Shown in pieces: positions 56,362 through 64,000 of a stretch of DNA of 64,000 nt. A program made the position numbers and the translations under genes. The number at the start of each line of letters is the position of its first letter. Position 1 is the first letter of the stretch. The DNA comes from Variovorax paradoxus NBRC 15149 (GTDB taxonomy: Bacteria > Pseudomonadota > Gammaproteobacteria > Burkholderiales > Burkholderiaceae_C), in assembly GCF_001591365.1 (NCBI RefSeq), contig NZ_BCUT01000001.1, positions 558,001 through 622,000 on the forward strand, read 5' to 3'. The notes below the pieces were generated by a model. It searched no databases and was not told the origin of the DNA. It saw nothing but the letters and a program-made list of their open reading frames with translations.

Positions 56362-58625
56362 ACACTCCTGCTGTGACTACTTCCAATGCTGCGCGTGTCG
56401 GGCAGACTGCTGCGCCCTCGGTCGCGAGGCAAGAAGATGATGATGTGATCAACCTTTCGGAATGGATCGACATTCTGATCGACCGTAAATGGCTGGTTGC
56501 GGCCGTCACTGTGCTATCGCTGGTGCTCGGCGTTGCCTACGCGTTACTGTCTACGCCCATCTACCAGTCCAATCTCCTGATCCAGGTTGAGGATGCAGCC
56601 CCAGACGCCAAAGGCTTCCTCGGTGATGCCTCTAACCTCTTCGATGTGAAGACGCCTGCCACCGGCGAGATTCAGGTCATCCGCTCCCGGATGGTGCTAG
56701 GCGCGGCGGTAGACCGAACTCGCTTCTATATCCACGCGAAACCCCGCTACCTGCCCGTATTAGGCCCTTGGCTGGCGCGGCGGGCCGAAGGTCTTTCTGA
56801 CCCCGGTTTTCTCGGCATTGGTGGCTATGTCAACGGCAAAGAACGCATCGGTATCGCACGCTTCGATGTCCCGGCAGAGCTCGAGGACGAAGCGCCTTTC
56901 CTAGTGACCGCTCAGGGCGAAGGCAAGTACACACTGAACCACGCGGAGCTGAACCGGCCGCTGAGCGGCACCGTTGGCCAGCCGCTGCATCACGTGCTCG
57001 AGGATGGAACTATCGATCTGCTGATCGACAAGCTAGATGGAAAGCCCGGTGCCGAATTTATAGTTTCGCGGGCCTCACAGCTGCGCACCATCGAGGATTT
57101 GCAGAAGCGCCTTCAGCTCGGTGAACAGGGCAAGCAATCGAACGTTATAAGCGTGACGCTGGAAGATAGCGACCGTGACCGGCTCTCCCGCATTCTGAAT
57201 GCGGTGGGCGAACAATATGTGCAACAGAACGTCGAACGCAAAGCGGCCGAGGCACAGAAAACGCTGCAATTCCTCGATGAGCAACTGCCTGAGTTCAAGC
57301 GCCAACTCGAGACCTCTGAGGATGCCTACACACGCTTTCGAAACAAGAACGGTACCGTGGCCTTCGATGAAGAAGCCAAGGGCGTGCTGGGCCAAACCAT
57401 CGAGCTGCAAACCAAACTGCTCGAAACTCAGCAAAAGCGCCGCGAGGTGGCAGCTCGCTTCACCGACGCAAACTCGCGAGTAAAGATCATTGATGGGCAG
57501 ATTGCCGCCATTGAAAAGGAGATTGGTGGTCTGAACACGCGCGTGAGCCGCATGCCCACCCTGCAGCAAGACGCGCTTCGCCTTGAGCGCGACGTGCGGG
57601 TGAACAGCGGCCTTTACCAATCACTCCAGAACAACGCGCTCCAACTTCGCTTGGTAAAGGAAGGTAAGACCGGCAACGTGCGCTTGCTTGACAAGGCAGT
57701 GAAGACTAAGGAGCCAATCAAGCCACAGAAGACGCAGATCCTCGTCATCGCGTTGCTAGTGGGTTTGCTGGCCGGCGCGGCGCTGGCCATCATGCGCAGC
57801 AGCTTTTTGGCAGGCATCCGGGATCCGCAGGAGATCGAGGCCCACACAGGCCTGTCGGTCTATTCGGTGGTGCCCTATACGCCCGACCAGACGACGCTCG
57901 ACCAAAGCGTGGCTTCCGGCGCCAAGGGCATCCAGCTACTGGCAGTGACCCATCCGGACAGCCCACCGATCGAGGCGCTGCGCAGCCTGCGTATCGCGCT
58001 GCAGTTCGCGACGCTCGAAGCTGGCAACAACCGCGTGCTGATCACGGGCGCGACGCCAGGCATTGGCAAGAGCTTTGTTTCGGGCAACTTCGCGGCCATC
58101 ATGGCCCATGCCGGCAAGCGCGTGCTGCTGATTGATGCCGACATGCGCAAAGGCCACCTGAACAAGCAATTCGGGCTGGCACGCGACGGCGGCCTGTCGG
58201 AGCTGCTGGCTGGTGAGCTTTCGCCCGCGCAAGCGATCCGCGCACAAGTGCTACCCAACCTCGACGTACTGACCACCGGCAAACTGCCGGTTAATCCGGC
58301 CGACATGCTGATGTCAGAGAGCTTCGTTCGAATGCTCGATATGTTGTCCGCGCAATATGAACTTGTCATCATTGATACGCCGCCAGTGCTGGTTGCCGCT
58401 GACACCGCTGCTGTCGCGCCATATATGGGCGCGGTACTGCTGGTGGCCCGCGCCGATCAAACTCAACTTGGTGAACTCAATGAAAGCGCCAAGCGCCTTG
58501 CACATGCAGGTAGGGCTGTGAGCGGCGTGATCTTCAATGGCATCGACCTGACGCGGCGTCACTACGGCAGCCATGGCTACCGCTACGGTGGCTACAGGTA
58601 CACCACGTACAAGTACAACGAATAG
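56358..58625 (+). CDS. wzc: Wzc-type polysaccharide co-polymerase and tyrosine kinase
   Basis: Predicted 755-residue inner-membrane BY-kinase. A Wzz domain begins INLSEWIDILIDRKWLVAAV with the first helix at ~37-57; a periplasmic region with coiled coil (about 240-420) follows, and the second helix lies at ~459-480. The kinase has Walker A GATPGIGKSF (near 563), Walker A-prime VLLIDADMRKGHLN (near 590) and Walker B LVIIDTPPVLVAAD. The C-terminus (about 733-755) is a tyrosine-rich tail with seven Tyr, the autophosphorylation cluster. Controls polymer length and export. Slightly lower GC than the flanking genes. Confidence 0.95.
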   Translation: MNTPAVTTSNAARVGQTAAPSVARQEDDDVINLSEWIDILIDRKWLVAAVTVLSLVLGVAYALLSTPIYQSNLLIQVEDAAPDAKGFLGDASNLFDVKTPATGEIQVIRSRMVLGAAVDRTRFYIHAKPRYLPVLGPWLARRAEGLSDPGFLGIGGYVNGKERIGIARFDVPAELEDEAPFLVTAQGEGKYTLNHAELNRPLSGTVGQPLHHVLEDGTIDLLIDKLDGKPGAEFIVSRASQLRTIEDLQKRLQLGEQGKQSNVISVTLEDSDRDRLSRILNAVGEQYVQQNVERKAAEAQKTLQFLDEQLPEFKRQLETSEDAYTRFRNKNGTVAFDEEAKGVLGQTIELQTKLLETQQKRREVAARFTDANSRVKIIDGQIAAIEKEIGGLNTRVSRMPTLQQDALRLERDVRVNSGLYQSLQNNALQLRLVKEGKTGNVRLLDKAVKTKEPIKPQKTQILVIALLVGLLAGAALAIMRSSFLAGIRDPQEIEAHTGLSVYSVVPYTPDQTTLDQSVASGAKGIQLLAVTHPDSPPIEALRSLRIALQFATLEAGNNRVLITGATPGIGKSFVSGNFAAIMAHAGKRVLLIDADMRKGHLNKQFGLARDGGLSELLAGELSPAQAIRAQVLPNLDVLTTGKLPVNPADMLMSESFVRMLDMLSAQYELVIIDTPPVLVAADTAAVAPYMGAVLLVARADQTQLGELNESAKRLAHAGRAVSGVIFNGIDLTRRHYGSHGYRYGGYRYTTYKYNE

Positions 58626-58644
58626 GCCTGCGCTTCGGGCGGGC

Positions 58645-58672
58645 GCGGCGCTGGGGCATGCCCCGGCGCCGC
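58645..58672. terminator. Strong hairpin between convergent wzc and pglF-like genes
   Basis: GCGGCGCTGGGGC (58645-58657) pairs with GCCCCGGCGCCGC (58660-58672), a 13-bp stem with one T-G wobble around a two-base centre. It occupies the middle of the 56-base space between two converging operons. No T-run follows on either side, so it is either a bidirectional hairpin barrier or a factor-assisted end. Confidence 0.6.
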
Positions 58673-58681
58673 AACAAGAGA

Positions 58682-60676
58682 TCAGACGGAAGCGAGCACC
58701 GGCGGGGGCACCGCAACGCCGGAGGCGACGGAATCAGGTGCAACCGATACCGGGGCGGGCAGCAGGTCATTCTGGCGTTCAAGCTCCATATACACCCAGT
58801 CCACCACCTCCGCATGCGGGCGGTAGCCACCCAGAAGCTGCTGCAGCTTGCACTTGATTGCAGGCACGTCGTTGCGCTCCAGCAGCGCACCCAGTTCATC
58901 GATCTGCTGGGTCAGCTCTTGCCAAGGCGGGCATGCCTCGTGCGCCTTCATCACGCGCGGATGGGAGGTAGGCATGGCGTTGTCGCCAATCAGCAGTTCT
59001 TCATAAAGCTTTTCACCGGGCCGCAGCCCGGTGATCAGCAGCTCGATATCGCCTTCAGGGTTTTGCGCATCGCACACCGTGCGGCCCGACAGCTCCACCA
59101 GACGGCGCGCCAGGTCGATGATGCGCACGGGCTCGCCCATCTCCAGCACAAACACGTCCCCGCCCTCAGCCATGGCGCCGGCCTGAATCACCAGTTGTGC
59201 CGCTTCAGGAATGGTCATGAAGTAGCGCGTGATGTCTTCGTGCGTGAGCGTGATCGGCCCACCCGCTTCGATCTGCTGGCGGAACAGCGGCACCACCGAG
59301 CCGCTGGAGCCCAGCACATTGCCAAAGCGCACCATCGAAAAGCAGGTGCTCGGCTTCTGCTGGGCCAGGCCCTGCAGCGTCATTTCCGCCAGGCGCTTGC
59401 TCGCGCCCATGATGTTGGTCGGCCGCACGGCCTTGTCGGTGCTCACCAGCACAAACTGGCCCACGCCATGGTCACGCGCCGCCAAGGCTGCGGTGAGCGT
59501 GCCCAGCGTGTTGTTGATCAAGCCTTCCACAGGGTTGTGCTCCACAAGCGGCACATGCTTGTAGGCTGCTGCGTGGTAAACGGTATTGGGCCGCCACACG
59601 CCCATGATCTGGCGCATGCGCGCTCCGTCGCACACAGAGGCCAGCAGCGGCACCACATTCAGCGCAGGCGCCTTTTGCTCCAGCTCACGGTGGATGGCAT
59701 AGAGCGCGTATTCGCTCCATTCGACCAGCAGCAGCACCGACGGCTTCAACTGTGCAATCTGGCGGCACAGCTCGCTACCGATGGAGCCGCCCGCACCCGT
59801 CACCAGCACCACCTTGCCGCGCACATGGCGATGCAGCAGATCGTCGACCGGCGCGACCGGGTCGCGGCCCAGCAGGTCTTCGATGTCGACCTCCATCAGG
59901 TCCTTGATCTGTACTCGGCCCTGCGCCAGATCGGCCATGCCCGGGAGCGTGCGCACGTGCAGGTGCAGCGACAAGAGCTCGTTCAGAATTTGCGCCCGCC
60001 GCCCTTGTGAGACCGACGGCAACGCCAGCAGCACATCTGTAATGCCCTGCGCGACGGCGTTGGCCTTGAGCCACGATGGCGCGTAGATCGGCAGCCCGTT
60101 CAGGGTACGGCCCTGCAGATGGGGCGAATCGTCGACAAAGCTATGCACCACCATCTCAGGGCTGTGCGCCAGCGCCGCAGCCAACTGGCGCCCGGCCTTG
60201 CCGGCACCGTAGATCACCACCTGCGGCAGCGTCTTGCTGCGCAACAGCTGCGAATACAGGCCGCCCAGCCAGTAGCGTGCAGCCAGGCGCGAAGCGCCCA
60301 CGGTGAACAACAGCAGCGCAGGCACCAACAGGCCCACAGTGCGCGGAATACCCTCCACGCCGACCAAGGTGAACATCATGACGTAGCCCACGCTGAACAA
60401 GGAGCAGGCGCGGCCGATCGCCATCAACGCCGCACTGCCGGCGTACCGGAAAATTGCTCGGTAAAGGCCCGTGATCACGAATAGCGGCAGCGCCAACATG
60501 ATCGCGCCCGCTACCGCCAACCAGTGCACGCCCGCCAGCTCTACCCACCTGTCGTAGCGCAGGCTGAGTGCCATCCACACGCACAGCACACACAGGCCAG
60601 CGTCCACTGACAGGGCCAACACCCGCTTCAAGGGCCGTGGCATTGCCAACACAGGCTGGGCCAGACGATCGATCAT
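58682..60676 (-). CDS. PglF/CapD-type UDP-sugar 4,6-dehydratase
   Basis: Predicted 664-residue membrane-bound dehydratase. Four N-terminal helices (about 15-150), a first Rossmann unit (VVIYGAGKAGRQLAAALA near 153) and a C-terminal SDR domain: VVLVTGAGGSIGSELCRQIA near 290, YHAAAYKHVPLVEHNP, VSTDKAVRPTNIMGASKRLA, the STDK form replacing YxxxK as in UDP-GlcNAc C4,C6-dehydratases, and GLRPGEKLYEELL. Product would be UDP-4-keto-6-deoxy-GlcNAc, the substrate of the PglE-like aminotransferase two genes upstream. Start overlaps the VanZ stop as ATGA. WbpM/FlaA1 are alternatives of the same chemistry. Confidence 0.93.
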   Translation of the reverse strand: MIDRLAQPVLAMPRPLKRVLALSVDAGLCVLCVWMALSLRYDRWVELAGVHWLAVAGAIMLALPLFVITGLYRAIFRYAGSAALMAIGRACSLFSVGYVMMFTLVGVEGIPRTVGLLVPALLLFTVGASRLAARYWLGGLYSQLLRSKTLPQVVIYGAGKAGRQLAAALAHSPEMVVHSFVDDSPHLQGRTLNGLPIYAPSWLKANAVAQGITDVLLALPSVSQGRRAQILNELLSLHLHVRTLPGMADLAQGRVQIKDLMEVDIEDLLGRDPVAPVDDLLHRHVRGKVVLVTGAGGSIGSELCRQIAQLKPSVLLLVEWSEYALYAIHRELEQKAPALNVVPLLASVCDGARMRQIMGVWRPNTVYHAAAYKHVPLVEHNPVEGLINNTLGTLTAALAARDHGVGQFVLVSTDKAVRPTNIMGASKRLAEMTLQGLAQQKPSTCFSMVRFGNVLGSSGSVVPLFRQQIEAGGPITLTHEDITRYFMTIPEAAQLVIQAGAMAEGGDVFVLEMGEPVRIIDLARRLVELSGRTVCDAQNPEGDIELLITGLRPGEKLYEELLIGDNAMPTSHPRVMKAHEACPPWQELTQQIDELGALLERNDVPAIKCKLQQLLGGYRPHAEVVDWVYMELERQNDLLPAPVSVAPDSVASGVAVPPPVLASV

Positions 60677-61077
60677 GTGGACTCCCTCGACAAATTCTTA
60701 TCGCTGCGCCGACGCTCCAGCAAGAACGCCAGGCCCGCGCCCAGCAGCAGCCCCACCCAATCTGCCAGCAGGTCGGTAGCCTCGGCAACACGATCAGGCG
60801 TCAACGATTGCAGCAGCTCGATGAGCCCGCCATAGGCCAGCAATGTGGTCAAGACGATGGCCGTGCGCCCCGGCCAAGCCAACTGGCCCAGCAGCCCCAG
60901 CACCGCAAAACCCAAGGCGTGATTGCTTTTGTCCCAGCCGGTCGAAGGCAAGGCAGAGGCCACCGAGGACGGGGCCAGGCTCAAGACCAGCAGCGCGAGC
61001 ATTGCCAGAGCCAGCAGCCAGCTCCACACCGCGGCACCGGGCCGGGGCCACCAACTGGGCGCTGCATGGAAGTTCAT
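60673..61077 (-). CDS. VanZ-like small membrane protein
   Basis: Predicted 134-residue protein with about four helices: WLLALAMLALLVLSLAPSS, then DKSNHALGFAVLGLLGQLAW, the VanZ-type core with DK.NH, IVLTTLLAYGGLIELLQSLT, and ADWVGLLLGAGLAFLL. VanZ-like proteins are often found in polysaccharide loci with no known enzymatic role. ATGA overlaps on both sides show it is an integral part of the operon and not an accidental insertion. Confidence 0.85.
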   Translation of the reverse strand: MNFHAAPSWWPRPGAAVWSWLLALAMLALLVLSLAPSSVASALPSTGWDKSNHALGFAVLGLLGQLAWPGRTAIVLTTLLAYGGLIELLQSLTPDRVAEATDLLADWVGLLLGAGLAFLLERRRSDKNLSREST

Positions 61078-62252
61078 GTGGCGCTCGCTTCTTGCAGCAC
61101 TTGCCCAATGGCCACGCAGCTGGCGTCCATTTCTGCCGCTGTGAGCGTGGGATGCACCAGGAACATGACGCTGGTTTCACCCAGCCCGCGCGCCACGGGC
61201 AAGCGCTCCGCCGGCCGCCACCCGGTGCCATCGAAAGCCTTCTCCAAGTACACCTCGGAGCAGGAACCTTGGTAGCAGGGCACGCCCAGCGCCTGGATGG
61301 CATTCACGATACGGTCACGGTTCCAGCCGGGGGCCAGCCGCTCGGGCTGAACGTAGGCATAGCACTTGTAGTGCGCATGCACGCTGCCTTCGGGCAAGAC
61401 TGGCACACGCACTGCCGCGTGCGGGCGGCAGGCCGCCCACAGCGCTTCTGCATGCCGCGTGCGCAGCGCGGTCCAGTCGGCCATGTGGCGCAACTGGATG
61501 CGGCCGATCACGGCCTGCATCTCCAACATGCGCCAATTGGTACCGAAGCTTTCATGCACCCAGCGGAAGCCGGGCGGATGCTCGCGCTTGAACACCGCAT
61601 CGTGGCTCTTGCCGTGGTCCTTGAATTCCCACATGGCGCGCCAGAGCGATTCGTCATTGGTGGTGACCATGCCACCCTCGCCGCCCGTGGTCATGATCTT
61701 GTCCTGGCAGAAAGACCAGGCGCCCACATGTCCGATGGAGCCGACCGCCCGCCCCTTGTAATGCGAGCCGTGCGCCTGGGCGCAATCTTCAATGACCTTG
61801 AAGCCATGCTGCTCGGCCAGCGCCATGATCGGATCCATGTCGCAAGGCCAACCGCCCAGGTGCACGCAGATCACTGCGCGGGTGCGCGGCGTGAGCACCC
61901 GCGCAATGGTGGCCGCCGAAAGGTTGCCGCTGTCGGCCTCGACTTCCGCGAATACCGGCTTGGCACCTGCGTTGACCACGCAAGAAACGCTTGCCATGAA
62001 GGTGCGCGGTGTAACCACCACCTCGTCGCCCGGGCCGATATCCAACGCCTTCAGCGCAACATCGAGCGCCAGCGTGCCATTGGCCAGCGCCACCGCATGC
62101 TTGGTGCCGGTCCACGAAGCGAATTCCTTCTCGAACTCGCGGCATTCCTGCCCGGTCCAATAGTTGACCTTGTTGGAGAGCAGCACGCGCTGTACGGCTT
62201 CGGCCTCTTCGGTGGTGAAGCTGGGCCAGGGGGAGAAGGGGGTATTCAGCAC
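61074..62252 (-). CDS. PglE-type PLP aminotransferase (DegT/DnrJ/EryC1)
   Basis: Predicted 392-residue sugar aminotransferase: MLNTPFSPWPSFTTEEAEAV, NKVNYWTGQECREFEKEFA, HAVALANGTLALDVALKALD, VVVTPRTFMASVSCVVNAG, VIEDCAQAHGSHYKGRAVG and SFCQDKIMTTGGEGGMVTT with the PLP-binding Lys near 187. NYWTG near the N-terminus is characteristic of the PglE/LegC branch. It would aminate UDP-4-keto-6-deoxy-GlcNAc. GTG at 62252 starts two bases after the preceding stop. Confidence 0.93.
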   Translation of the reverse strand: MLNTPFSPWPSFTTEEAEAVQRVLLSNKVNYWTGQECREFEKEFASWTGTKHAVALANGTLALDVALKALDIGPGDEVVVTPRTFMASVSCVVNAGAKPVFAEVEADSGNLSAATIARVLTPRTRAVICVHLGGWPCDMDPIMALAEQHGFKVIEDCAQAHGSHYKGRAVGSIGHVGAWSFCQDKIMTTGGEGGMVTTNDESLWRAMWEFKDHGKSHDAVFKREHPPGFRWVHESFGTNWRMLEMQAVIGRIQLRHMADWTALRTRHAEALWAACRPHAAVRVPVLPEGSVHAHYKCYAYVQPERLAPGWNRDRIVNAIQALGVPCYQGSCSEVYLEKAFDGTGWRPAERLPVARGLGETSVMFLVHPTLTAAEMDASCVAIGQVLQEASAT

Positions 62253-62254
62253 AA

Positions 62255-62917
62255 TCAGCCTTTGGGAGAAAAGAGATGGGCAGGGTTGCCCACCACCGTC
62301 GTGCCAGCCGGCACATCTCGCGTGACCACAGCGCCCATTCCGACCACTGCGCCGCGTCCAATGACAAGCGGCTTTCCGGGCCGGCCCTGCTTGATGACCG
62401 CACCCGAGCCGATATAAGCGTGGTCTTCGATGACCACATTGCCGTTGCACTTGGCGGCCGGCGCAAAGGTGACGAAATCGCCGATCACGCAGTCGTGCTC
62501 GACGTAGCTGTAAAGGTTGGCGTGGAAATGCCGGCCGATACGGATGTTGGAGGTGAGGGTGACGAAAGGGCTCAAGGCCGCCCCCTCCCCAAGCTCAACA
62601 TCGTCCATGCGCACCACATTGCTCGCGCTCACCGTCCAGGCGCGCACGCCGTCCGCCTTGCAGCGCGCAGCCAACTGCTCGCGCACTTTGCTGTTGGCAA
62701 TGGCCAGAACTACATGGCGCTCGCTCGCCTCTTGCTGCAGGAATTCCGCATAGCGCAGCACCCGCTGACCATTGACCACGGGTTCAGCGGACTGGTCATC
62801 TATGAAAACAAGCCGCGTACCCGCAATACATTGCCCTGCCAGCTGCGCACGCGCCAGCGGCATCACGCCCCGGCCGCAGCCGCTGGCGCCGTAGACCGCG
62901 AACAAGGGCTGCGTCAT
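62255..62917 (-). CDS. PglD-type sugar O/N-acetyltransferase
   Basis: Predicted 220-residue left-handed beta-helix enzyme with an N-terminal Rossmann-like nucleotide-sugar domain: PLFAVYGASGCGRGVMPLAR, RLVFIDDQSAEPVVNGQRVL, then hexapeptide repeats with SPFVTLTSNIRIGRHFHANL, the catalytic His in YVEHDCVIGDFV, and ENHAYIGSGAVIKQG-like coils ending AGTTVVGNPAHLF. PglD acetylates the 4-amino group of UDP-2,4-diamino sugars. ATG at 62917 in an ATGA overlap with the preceding gene. Confidence 0.92.
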   Translation of the reverse strand: MTQPLFAVYGASGCGRGVMPLARAQLAGQCIAGTRLVFIDDQSAEPVVNGQRVLRYAEFLQQEASERHVVLAIANSKVREQLAARCKADGVRAWTVSASNVVRMDDVELGEGAALSPFVTLTSNIRIGRHFHANLYSYVEHDCVIGDFVTFAPAAKCNGNVVIEDHAYIGSGAVIKQGRPGKPLVIGRGAVVGMGAVVTRDVPAGTTVVGNPAHLFSPKG

Positions 62918-64000
62918 GACTCGCCTCCGCGCGAAGCAGCGACAGAAGAGCCAGTGAAACGCGGCATGGTCGCCTCGCCCGCCGCAGAGATCCCGTCGCG
63001 CACCAGCACCTTGCGCACCGTGAGCCACAAGATCTTGATGTCGAGCCACAGCGTGCGGTTGTCGACGTACCAGACGTCGAGCTTGAATTTTTCTTCCCAG
63101 CTCAGTGTGTTGCGGCCATTGACCTGCGCCCAGCCGGTGATGCCGGGGCGCACTTCATGGCGGCGCGCCTGCTCGGCTGAGTACAACGGCAGGTACTCCA
63201 TCAATAGAGGGCGTGGCCCCACCAGGCTCATGTCGCCCTTGAGCACATTCCAGAGTTCGGGCAGTTCATCGAGGCTGCTCGAACGTAGAAACCGGCCAAA
63301 AGGCGTGAGCCGCTCGGCATCCGGCAGCAGCTGCCCGCTGGCGTCGCGCGCATTGGTCATGGTGCGGAACTTGATCAGTTCGAAGGGGCGCCCTTCCCGC
63401 CCTGGCCGGACCTGCCGAAAGAACGCGGGCTTGCCAAGCTTGCGGCTCACTTGCCAGGCCAGGAGCGCAAGAGGAACAGCAAACAGCAGCAACGCCGTCG
63501 CAGCCAAGAAGACATCGAATACGCGCTTCAAGTCGAATGCCTTTCTGGGGCCCAGCCTCTTGAAGATCGCGCCGAAGCGTTCCACGCCAATTCGCAGCGA
63601 CAGTTGCTCTCGATAGTGGCGCTGCGCCTTCGCGCCCATCTCCGCCAAGGCTTCAGGGGCCATAGCAGCCAATGCTTCGGTGGAGGCCACCAACGCCTGC
63701 GGATCTTCGGATGCGGCAACGACTCCGCCGCCAGACTCCCTCACCAGATCGGCGGCATCGCCATCCACCGCCATCAATAAAGGCTTGCCCGCGGCCATAT
63801 AGGCCTGCGTCTTGGATGGAATGGTGATTTCGAACAGCGGATCTTTGCGCAGATGCACGAGCAATGCGTCGGCCGCTTTCAGCAAAGTGCCCACTTCGGC
63901 CATGGGAACGGGCGGCAGGAATACGACGTTGCCAAGACGCAGTTCTTCAGCCCGCTCAACGAGGCGACTCACCTCAACCCCGCCGCCGAGCAACACAAAG
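62914..64000 (-). CDS. GT4 glycosyltransferase fused to PglC-type phosphoglycosyltransferase, 5-prime end outside window
   Basis: Open to the right edge, so only the C-terminal ~362 residues are seen. The first ~150 are the donor-binding half of a GT4 enzyme: LLGGGVEVSRLVERAEELRL, NVVFLPPVPMAEVGTLLKAA, EITIPSKTQAYMAAGKPLLM. The rest is a monotopic phosphoglycosyltransferase: KRVFDVFLAATALLLFAVPL (re-entrant helix), RPFELIKFRTMTNA, LRSSSLDELPELWNVLKGDM, SLVGPRPLLMEYLPLY, RPGITGWAQVNGRN. The second half attaches the first phosphosugar to undecaprenyl phosphate and the first would add the second sugar. ATGA overlap with the pglD-like gene. Confidence 0.9.
   Translation of the reverse strand, partial: FVLLGGGVEVSRLVERAEELRLGNVVFLPPVPMAEVGTLLKAADALLVHLRKDPLFEITIPSKTQAYMAAGKPLLMAVDGDAADLVRESGGGVVAASEDPQALVASTEALAAMAPEALAEMGAKAQRHYREQLSLRIGVERFGAIFKRLGPRKAFDLKRVFDVFLAATALLLFAVPLALLAWQVSRKLGKPAFFRQVRPGREGRPFELIKFRTMTNARDASGQLLPDAERLTPFGRFLRSSSLDELPELWNVLKGDMSLVGPRPLLMEYLPLYSAEQARRHEVRPGITGWAQVNGRNTLSWEEKFKLDVWYVDNRTLWLDIKILWLTVRKVLVRDGISAAGEATMPRFTGSSVAASRGGES

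Overview
The window reads as chromosome of a high-GC beta-proteobacterium. The gene styles (an isolated Bug/TctC-type binding protein, TRAP transporters, a GlgE-type glucan cluster, many 1- to 4-base gene overlaps) suit Burkholderiales, most likely Comamonadaceae such as Variovorax. That placement is inference from gene content, not from a marker gene. I see no rRNA, tRNA, CRISPR array, insertion sequence or phage gene. No gene-free stretch exceeds 300 bases; the longest is 51580-51877, AT-rich and carrying inverted repeats.

Region 1 (1-13.1 kb, minus strand) is one tightly packed alpha-glucan/trehalose operon transcribed glgB - glgE - treS/maltokinase - small membrane-channel protein - glgX - treZ - malQ (cut by the left edge). 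Trehalose is isomerised to maltose and phosphorylated, GlgE polymerises maltose-1-phosphate, GlgB branches the glucan, GlgX debranches it, TreZ releases trehalose and MalQ recycles short oligomers. Region 2 (13.2-17.8 kb) is a stress block: DUF1488-like protein, an unknown protein, two Hsp20 chaperones behind a convincing sigma-32 promoter, then a phosphoribosyltransferase/erythromycin-esterase-like pair. Two more GH13 enzymes follow, divergently transcribed (17.8-21.2 kb).

Region 3 (21.3-27.2 kb) is a c-di-GMP group: a membrane diguanylate cyclase with four evenly spaced PAS domains, an orphan GspE/PilB-type ATPase with an MshEN-like c-di-GMP-binding N-terminus, and a stand-alone EAL protein. 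Region 4 (27.3-38.2 kb) holds exonuclease III, an arsenic locus (arsR-acr3 divergent from arsC-arsH), a Nudix protein with a degenerate metallo-beta-lactamase-like half, a 1383-residue CheB-CheR-PAS-kinase-receiver hybrid, several small proteins and a lone cyclic-nucleotide-binding domain.

Region 5 (38.3-51.6 kb) is sugar-acid catabolism in two operons. LysR regulator // TctC-type binding protein, UxaA/GarD-type dehydratase, aldehyde dehydrogenase, HpcH/GarL-type aldolase; then LacI regulator // TRAP transporter (DctP, fused DctQM), VOC protein, RuBisCO-like protein and DUF1537 kinase. The last pair resembles the 3-oxo-isoapionate (apiose/apionate) kinase/decarboxylase pair, but the VOC protein is not an expected member.

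Region 6 (51.9-64 kb) is surface polysaccharide. On plus: a Gly-rich secreted protein, a YjbF/GfcB-like lipoprotein, a YjbG-YjbH (GfcC-GfcD) fusion, a Wzb-type phosphatase and a Wzc-type tyrosine kinase. Convergent on minus: a GT4-phosphoglycosyltransferase fusion (cut by the right edge), PglD-, PglE-, VanZ- and PglF-like genes, which together predict a di-N-acetylbacillosamine-type initiating sugar.
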